From Paludibacteraceae bacterium (GTDB lineage Bacteria; Bacteroidota; Bacteroidia; Bacteroidales; Paludibacteraceae), in contig JAKSKW010000006.1 in assembly GCA_024401495.1 (NCBI GenBank), positions 31,822 through 95,821 on the forward strand: a stretch of DNA of 64,000 nt, in the 5' to 3' direction. Positions 59,951 to 64,000 of this stretch are shown here, one piece after another. Each line of letters opens with the position of its first letter. Within the stretch, counting starts at the first letter, position 1. The translations under genes were made by a program, and so were the position numbers. Below the pieces are notes generated by a model that saw only the letters and a program-made list of their open reading frames with translations, ran no database searches and was not told the DNA's origin.

Positions 59951-60946
59951 ATGAATATTAATAAAATCATTATAGCGACAGCCTTGGCAACAGGGCTGTC
60001 TGCTTGTTTCTCACAAGGAGAAAAGACGCAGGAATCGCCTAAGGTCTCTACGAAAAAGGAGATAAAGGTTAAATTCAATGCCGACAGTGCATACAGTTAC
60101 ATAGCCAAGCAGTGTGAGTTTGGCCCACGTATTCTTGAAAGCAAAGCCCACGACAATTGCGTCGAATATATGACAAGCGAGTTGCGACGTCACGGAGCCG
60201 ATATTGTGGAGGTGCAGAAATGCGATGTGGTGGACTGGGAAAAGAAGACTCGTAAAGCGGAAAATATCATAGCCCATTTCAATCCGTCGGCAAAGAAGAG
60301 AGTGATTCTCTTCTCCCACTGGGATTCCCGCCCTTGGGCTGACCAGGATGGCAATGAGGCGACACGCAGAAAGCCTATCGACGGTGCCAACGACGGTGCG
60401 AGCGGCGTCGGCGTGATCTTGGAGATTGCCCGCCAGTATAAGCAGACAGATTTCAAGGTAGGTCTGGATATCGTGTTTTTCGACGCGGAGGATTTGGGAG
60501 AGCCAACCTTCATCACACACGGCAGAGGCAACAACGACTCATGGTGCTTGGGTTCACAATACTGGGCTCGCCATTATAAGGCCGATTCCATCGCCAAACC
60601 ACGTTTCGGTATCCTTCTCGACATGGTGGGCGACGCGGATGCCAAATTCCACGTCGACTATACCTCTGGAAGATTGGCAAGCATAGCAGTCAATAAGATA
60701 TGGACTACTGCCAAAAACCTTGGCTACGGTGAGACTTTCGAGATGCGTGAGAGCGGACAGCTTATCGACGACCACGTGCAGGTATGCCAGTATGCGGATA
60801 TCCCTACCGTCGACATCATCGATTTCACCGCATATAGAGGTTTTCCAGAGACATGGCACACCCATCAGGATGTGATTGACAATATCAGCAAGACAACACT
60901 TAAAGCTGTAGGTGAGACAATCATGACGGTGATGGCGAAGGAATAA
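59951..60946 (+). CDS. M28-family, glutaminyl-peptide cyclotransferase-like lipoprotein
   Basis: 331 residues with a lipoprotein signal (MNINKIIIATALATGLSAC, Cys19). The M28 zinc fold shows VILFSHWDSRPWADQ (metal-site His and Asp), PIDGANDGASGVGVILE (bridging Asp), FFDAEDLGEP (Glu) and a C-terminal GFPETWHTHQD His. The combination CEFGPRILESKAHDNC, NDSWCLGSQYWARHY and WADQDGNEATR is typical of the Bacteroidota type II glutaminyl cyclases, which convert N-terminal Gln to pyroglutamate after signal peptide cleavage. A plain aminopeptidase is the alternative. It ends before a strong terminator. Confidence 0.88.
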   Translation: MNINKIIIATALATGLSACFSQGEKTQESPKVSTKKEIKVKFNADSAYSYIAKQCEFGPRILESKAHDNCVEYMTSELRRHGADIVEVQKCDVVDWEKKTRKAENIIAHFNPSAKKRVILFSHWDSRPWADQDGNEATRRKPIDGANDGASGVGVILEIARQYKQTDFKVGLDIVFFDAEDLGEPTFITHGRGNNDSWCLGSQYWARHYKADSIAKPRFGILLDMVGDADAKFHVDYTSGRLASIAVNKIWTTAKNLGYGETFEMRESGQLIDDHVQVCQYADIPTVDIIDFTAYRGFPETWHTHQDVIDNISKTTLKAVGETIMTVMAKE

Positions 60947-60967
60947 TTAATAATGCATAATTCATAA

Positions 60968-61012
60968 TTGTCGGTATATTCCAAAATACGGGATATGCCG
61001 ACAATTTTTTTA
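60968..61012 (+). terminator. Terminator after the cyclase-like gene
   Basis: TTGTCGGTATAT (60968-60979) pairs with ATATGCCGACAA (60993-61004), followed by TTTTTTTA. Confidence 0.85.
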
Positions 61013-61056
61013 CCATGCCCGAATGTCAATTCTGCATTAATAATTCCGCACGTTCT

Positions 61057-61261
61057 CCAATCATCCATCACACGCACGTCCGTGCGTCTCTACGAGATAT
61101 AATCCAACGTCGAAATAAATACAATCGTTGGCACGCACCGACAATTACGAATTATGAATTCCTCCCATTTCCCCACGGTAGCTTCCTCCTCGCTCCGCTT
61201 CGTCGGAATCAACCATGGGCTATGAATAAACGAACCGTATCCACGGTTCGCTCGTGGCATT
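61057..61261. repeat. Direct repeat copy A flanking the RhuM-Fic gene
   Basis: About 205 bp closely matching 62479-62680 in the same orientation. Shared landmarks are CCAATCATCCATCACACGCA, a CCAACG/CGTTGG hairpin, an AATTACGAATTATGAATT tract, CCCCACGGTAGCTTCCTCCT and a GAACCGT/ACGGTTC hairpin. A GTAGAGACG-type half palindrome (61071-61096) lies inside copy A only. Confidence 0.85.
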
Positions 61262-61309
61262 TCTCCTGCCTGGAGGGCAGTACCGAGCATTTTTCAGATA
61301 ATTCAACAT

Positions 61310-61339
61310 AAAAAAAGCGGCATTTCTGCCGCTTTTTTT
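61310..61339. terminator. Bidirectional terminator after the RhuM-Fic gene
   Basis: AAAAAAAGCGGC pairs with GCCGCTTTTTTT around ATTTCT; strong on both strands. Confidence 0.88.
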
Positions 61340-61352
61340 ATAAATCATAGGA

Positions 61353-62354
61353 TTATTGATTGTTTCTATTTATCAGATTGACCACAACCTTTACCATCAC
61401 CTCCATTTCATCAGTTCTACTCTCTGCAATCATTAAAGTAAGAGCTACAAGAGTGTTATCTGCTATTCGCTTATGTCCATCTTCTGCATAGAGAATACCA
61501 TTTTTACTCAAGAACCAAAGGAACAACATTGCGGCTATTCTTTTGTTACCATCACTAAAACTATGATTTTTAACTACCAAATAGAGTAACATGGCAGCCT
61601 TCTCCTCAACACTGGGATAAAGTTCCACTCCTCCAAATGTTTGGTAAATCTGCCCGATACTACTCTTGAAAGAATCGTCCTTTTCATTGGCAAACAAATC
61701 ACTTGCTCCAAACTTCTCCTTCAAGTTTAGAATCGCCTCCATAGCATTTTCATAGGTTGCATGAAAGTAACCGCTTCCGGAAGTATACTCAACTATAAGT
61801 TGCTGATAGTCATATTTGTCGAGGGTATCAAGAGCATATACATAATCGGTAATAACCTTCAGCAATCCTTGCTGTTGGTCATTGGAAAGTTTCTCCTGCT
61901 GAATTATTGTTCTGCCAAGAACTTTCACAACATCTTTAAGCTCATCATACTTGGTTTGTACCTCATTAATTCGCTTTTCGTTGATAGCATATCCTTTAAC
62001 CATGTAGTCTTTGATGACTTTTGTTGCCCAAATACGGAATTGGGTGCCTCGCTGAGACTTAACACGATAACCAACAGATATTATCACATCAAGGTTATAA
62101 TAAGTAATGTCTCGTTCTACACTACGACCACCTTCTTGTTGAACTGTTGCAAAATTTGCAACAGTTGAATCTGTTTGCAATTCTCCTTCCTCAAATACAT
62201 TCTTTATATGACGGGAAATTGTAGATTTATTCTTGTCAAACAATTCCGCCATTTGATCTAAAGAAAGCCATACTGTCTCCTGCTCCATCTTGACATCAAT
62301 TTGGATTGAGCCGTCTGCACTTTGGAAAATTACCATCCTATTTTTCTCATTCAT
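61353..62354 (-). CDS. RhuM-Fic family protein
   Basis: 333 residues with two parts. The N-terminal 130 residues match the RhuM virulence-protein family (VWLSLDQMAELFDKNKSTIS with a helix-turn-helix look, and YYNLDVIISVGYRVKSQRGT near 86-105). The C-terminal part (about 170-333) is a Fic domain with motif HSFSDGNKR at 264-272, carrying the catalytic His264. The closely related HxFxDGNKR form is shared with Doc toxins. Fic enzymes transfer AMP or phosphate to target proteins. No antitoxin gene adjoins. A consensus promoter lies just upstream, and the gene stands between two direct repeats. Confidence 0.9.
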   Translation of the reverse strand: MNEKNRMVIFQSADGSIQIDVKMEQETVWLSLDQMAELFDKNKSTISRHIKNVFEEGELQTDSTVANFATVQQEGGRSVERDITYYNLDVIISVGYRVKSQRGTQFRIWATKVIKDYMVKGYAINEKRINEVQTKYDELKDVVKVLGRTIIQQEKLSNDQQQGLLKVITDYVYALDTLDKYDYQQLIVEYTSGSGYFHATYENAMEAILNLKEKFGASDLFANEKDDSFKSSIGQIYQTFGGVELYPSVEEKAAMLLYLVVKNHSFSDGNKRIAAMLFLWFLSKNGILYAEDGHKRIADNTLVALTLMIAESRTDEMEVMVKVVVNLINRNNQ

Positions 62355-62380
62355 AACACTAATTATTTAACATTCTATAG

Positions 62381-62412
62381 CAAAAGTAATCAATTATATC
62401 ATAAACCACAAA
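62381..62412 (-). promoter_or_regulatory. Consensus promoter of the RhuM-Fic gene
   Basis: Minus-strand TTTG (62409-62412), 20 bp spacer, TACTTTTG (62381-62388), 26 bp before the ATG; a full match to the consensus. Confidence 0.7.
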
Positions 62413-62478
62413 TTTCGCATTCCGCACGCACCAACAATTATGAATTATGAATTATGCATTATGAATTGATCTCGTTTC

Positions 62479-62680
62479 CCAATCATCCATCACACGCACG
62501 TCCAAGATCCAACGTCGAAATAAACACCATCGTTGGCACGCACCGACAATTACGAATTACGAATTATGAATTATGAATTGATCCCGTTTCCCCACGGTAG
62601 CTTCCTCCTCGCTTCGCTTCGTCGGAATCAACCATGGGCTCATTATATATGAACCGTATCCACGGTTCGCTCGTGGTATT
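62479..62680. repeat. Direct repeat copy B flanking the RhuM-Fic gene
   Basis: About 202 bp matching 61057-61261. The hairpin arms are kept while loops differ, and the AATTATGAATT tract is longer than in copy A. Confidence 0.85.
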
Positions 62681-62782
62681 GATTCCAATTCCGCATTTTT
62701 CCAGCTGTTTCGTTCCACGAGATATTGTCTCGTAGCATTGCTCCTTTATTCCAAATTCCGCATTAAAAAAGCGATGATTTCT

Positions 62783-62881
62783 TTATTTCTGCTCCCAAAT
62801 ATCTTCTGTTGCCCACCATTTATAGCATCCAGCTCCTATTCTATAGTTGCTTGCCTTTTTCAAATTAATATTATTAGCCAT
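62783..62881 (-). CDS. Possible 32-residue ORF
   Basis: A complete ATG-to-TAA frame encoding a small basic, Trp-rich peptide (MANNINLKKASNYRIGAGCY, then KWWATEDIWEQK). It begins 15 bp beyond the hairpin terminator of the upstream minus gene. There is no clear ribosome binding site or promoter of its own. Conservation unknown; it may be chance. Confidence 0.3.
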   Translation of the reverse strand: MANNINLKKASNYRIGAGCYKWWATEDIWEQK

Positions 62882-62895
62882 AAATTATTTTATTA

Positions 62896-62921
62896 ATCAT
62901 AGAGGCTTTCGCCCCTATGAT
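62896..62921 (-). terminator. Hairpin after the tail-fibre-like gene
   Basis: On minus, an 11 bp stem (62911-62921 with 62896-62906, one G-U pair) closes on a GAAA tetraloop. The following tract is AT-rich without a long T-run. Confidence 0.65.
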
Positions 62922-62938
62922 TTGGTTAAACATTTCTT

Positions 62939-64000
62939 TTATTTACACACCGGACGGACGTGAAGACCGTACAGCATATAAGTAGATTGGATACTAATAG
63001 AAGAACCACTAATTGACCATGAATATCCTTTACTTTTAATAGTAGAACCTAAATAATAAAAATTACCAGCAGTTCCCATGGGTTTTCCTTCATCATTTAT
63101 TCCTGTACTACTACTTATAATTATATAATTACCATTTGGATCATTTTTATTAGTAATCAAATAAGTTTTAGATGATCCATAGCCTTGAAATAATTTCCAA
63201 TTACATTGAGTTATTAACTCTTGCCACTCTTCCCTTGTTGGTATTCTCCATCCTTCTCCCCAATTAGTTGTAGCTGCATCATATTTTGCCGTCAAAACAG
63301 GATTCTCCAAAGACTCTATATAACCAAACGAAGCCAAATCTTGCAATGAATAATTACTAAGATTTCGCAATGAATAAAAGCCTGACATATCTTCTGAAGC
63401 CCACTTTGTTCCACTTGGAAGTCCAAGATCCACATATACATGATTATTTAACACTCCATTTTTGGGAGAAGATGAACTACTTTGTATAATTGATGATACT
63501 ACAGACAACGAATCTACTGTTTTTTGATTCTTATCCATCACAGTCTTAAGCGAATCCAAATCCTTCTTATATTTATCCAACAGAATATTATAGTCTGCAA
63601 CAATACCATCAAATGTAGCTTTTGTAATATAATTTGCATCGTTTGTAAACGACGACACTTTCGTTGGGACTGTAGGAATCTCCGATTTCTTCGCATAATC
63701 TGCCAAAGATTGATGCTCGGTCAAATAATTGCCTTTTGGTTGGTAAGTTGTAGAAGCCTCGGCCTTGCTTAATAGGCTATCCTTCTTTGGAAGATCGCTC
63801 TTCTTCGCATAAGCTGCTAGAGATTGGTGCTCTGTCAAGTAGCCTGCGTCATTTGTAAACGACGACACGTTTGTTGGCACTGTTGGGATATCGCTCTTCT
63901 TAGCATAATCAGCTAGAGATTGGTGCTCTGTCAAATAATTGCCTTTTGGCTGGTAGGTTGTAGAGGCCTCGGCCTTGCTCAATAGGCTATCGGCTTTTGG
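62939..64000 (-). CDS. Tail fibre-like repeats fused to a Fib_succ_major-type domain (5' end outside the window)
   Basis: The frame is open past base 64000, so the true start is not seen; the TTG at 63982 is only an in-frame codon. Residues 1 to about 135 of the visible part are 71-residue repeats built from LSKAEASTTYQPKGNYLTEH, QSLADYAKKSDIP and VSSFTNDAGYLT, a style common in phage and prophage tail fibres. A coiled-coil stretch (DYNILLDKYKKDLDSLKTVM) follows, then a Fib_succ_major-type domain (HVYVDLGLPSGTKWASEDMS, NWGEGWRIPTREEWQELI, ending LHVRPVCK) like the one in the giant protein. Probably a secreted or surface trimeric fibre with a C-terminal head; the host of the phage-like part is unclear. 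Confidence 0.78.
   Translation of the reverse strand, partial: PKADSLLSKAEASTTYQPKGNYLTEHQSLADYAKKSDIPTVPTNVSSFTNDAGYLTEHQSLAAYAKKSDLPKKDSLLSKAEASTTYQPKGNYLTEHQSLADYAKKSEIPTVPTKVSSFTNDANYITKATFDGIVADYNILLDKYKKDLDSLKTVMDKNQKTVDSLSVVSSIIQSSSSSPKNGVLNNHVYVDLGLPSGTKWASEDMSGFYSLRNLSNYSLQDLASFGYIESLENPVLTAKYDAATTNWGEGWRIPTREEWQELITQCNWKLFQGYGSSKTYLITNKNDPNGNYIIISSSTGINDEGKPMGTAGNFYYLGSTIKSKGYSWSISGSSISIQSTYMLYGLHVRPVCK
63707..64000 (-). repeat. Tandem 213 bp repeat in the tail-fibre-like gene
   Basis: The stretch 63748-63787 recurs almost exactly at 63960-64000, and flanking segments match over the whole unit. The array runs out of the window. Confidence 0.85.

Larger units (their letters stand above)
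60947..61352. other. Intergenic region with terminators and dispersed repeat copy A
   Basis: Contains the terminator at 60968-61012, repeat copy A (61057-61261) and a bidirectional terminator (61310-61339). Short ORFs here arise from the repeat and are not counted as genes. Confidence 0.7.
62355..62938. other. Intergenic region with promoter, dispersed repeat copy B and a short ORF
   Basis: Contains the Fic promoter (62381-62412), AATTATG-type repeats (62425-62468), repeat copy B (62479-62680), a small ACGAGA/TCTCGT hairpin (62716-62735), a 32-codon ORF (62783-62881) and the terminator of the last gene (62896-62921). Confidence 0.7.

Noticed and set aside
61090..61290. Minus-strand ORF within repeat copy A
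   Set aside because: It is a by-product of the dispersed repeat; copy B has indels that would break the frame.
1..64000. tRNA, rRNA, insertion sequence or prophage core genes
   Set aside because: I looked for tRNA T-loop patterns, transposase or integrase motifs and phage structural genes and found none that hold up, apart from tail fibre-like repeats at the right edge.

Overview
The window reads as a chromosomal segment of a Bacteroidales (Bacteroidota) bacterium. The supporting signs are an RprX/RprY-type two-component pair, a TonB-dependent receptor with an N-terminal carboxypeptidase-like domain, DUF4292 and DUF4139 proteins, type IX-like C-terminal tails, a type II glutaminyl cyclase-like lipoprotein, and promoters with the Bacteroidota -7 element TAnnTTTG about 19-22 bp after a TTG/TTTG. 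Many genes show no strong Shine-Dalgarno site. I saw no tRNA, rRNA, CRISPR array or insertion sequence. The left edge cuts rnhB and the right edge cuts a repeat-containing protein.

Layout. 1-2855 (minus): RNase HII (partial) and a CPA2 cation/proton antiporter. 2987-5253 (plus): RprX-like sensor kinase and RprY-like regulator, then a TSUP-family exporter. 6125-13283 (plus): a surface-polysaccharide cluster with three glycosyltransferases, an O-antigen ligase/polymerase-like membrane protein, a DUF5672 protein and an M23 peptidase. 13355-24035 (minus): a TPR protein, an SRPBCC protein, pyrE, aroA, aroB, a Wzz-like two-TM protein, an EnvC-like murein hydrolase activator, a DUF4292 lipoprotein, a large TPR protein and dut; spacing suggests one long operon from dut to aroA.

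24264-31884 is an envelope locus: a lipoprotein and two tandem DUF4139 (MuiA-like) proteins on minus, divergent from a large lipoprotein on plus. The larger DUF4139 protein carries a SusC-type TonB plug domain inserted in its middle but has no beta-barrel. 31986-36727 (minus) holds a secreted clan GH-A-like hydrolase with a CBM6-like domain, a membrane zinc metallopeptidase and an OmpA protein with thrombospondin type 3 repeats. 36785-48613 (minus) is one gene for a 3942-residue secreted repeat protein whose C-terminal half is built from a four-module super-repeat.

49042-56276 (minus): a CYTH phosphatase, a TonB receptor, ftsH, rsfS, argH and a small membrane protein. 56529-58280 holds two small secreted proteins, three arrays of one degenerate hexanucleotide, and a candidate small RNA with its own promoter and terminator. 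58281-60946 (plus): a GPH-family sugar symporter with an unusual extracytoplasmic insertion and the glutaminyl cyclase-like lipoprotein. 61057-62680 is a RhuM-Fic gene between two roughly 200 bp direct repeats. 62939-64000 is the end of a protein joining phage tail fibre-like repeats to the same Fib_succ_major-type domain seen in the giant protein.

Most interesting for follow-up: the DUF4139/plug chimera, the candidate sRNA, the hexamer arrays, the four-module super-repeat and the repeat-flanked Fic cassette. Functions are inferred from recognisable motifs only; no database search was run.
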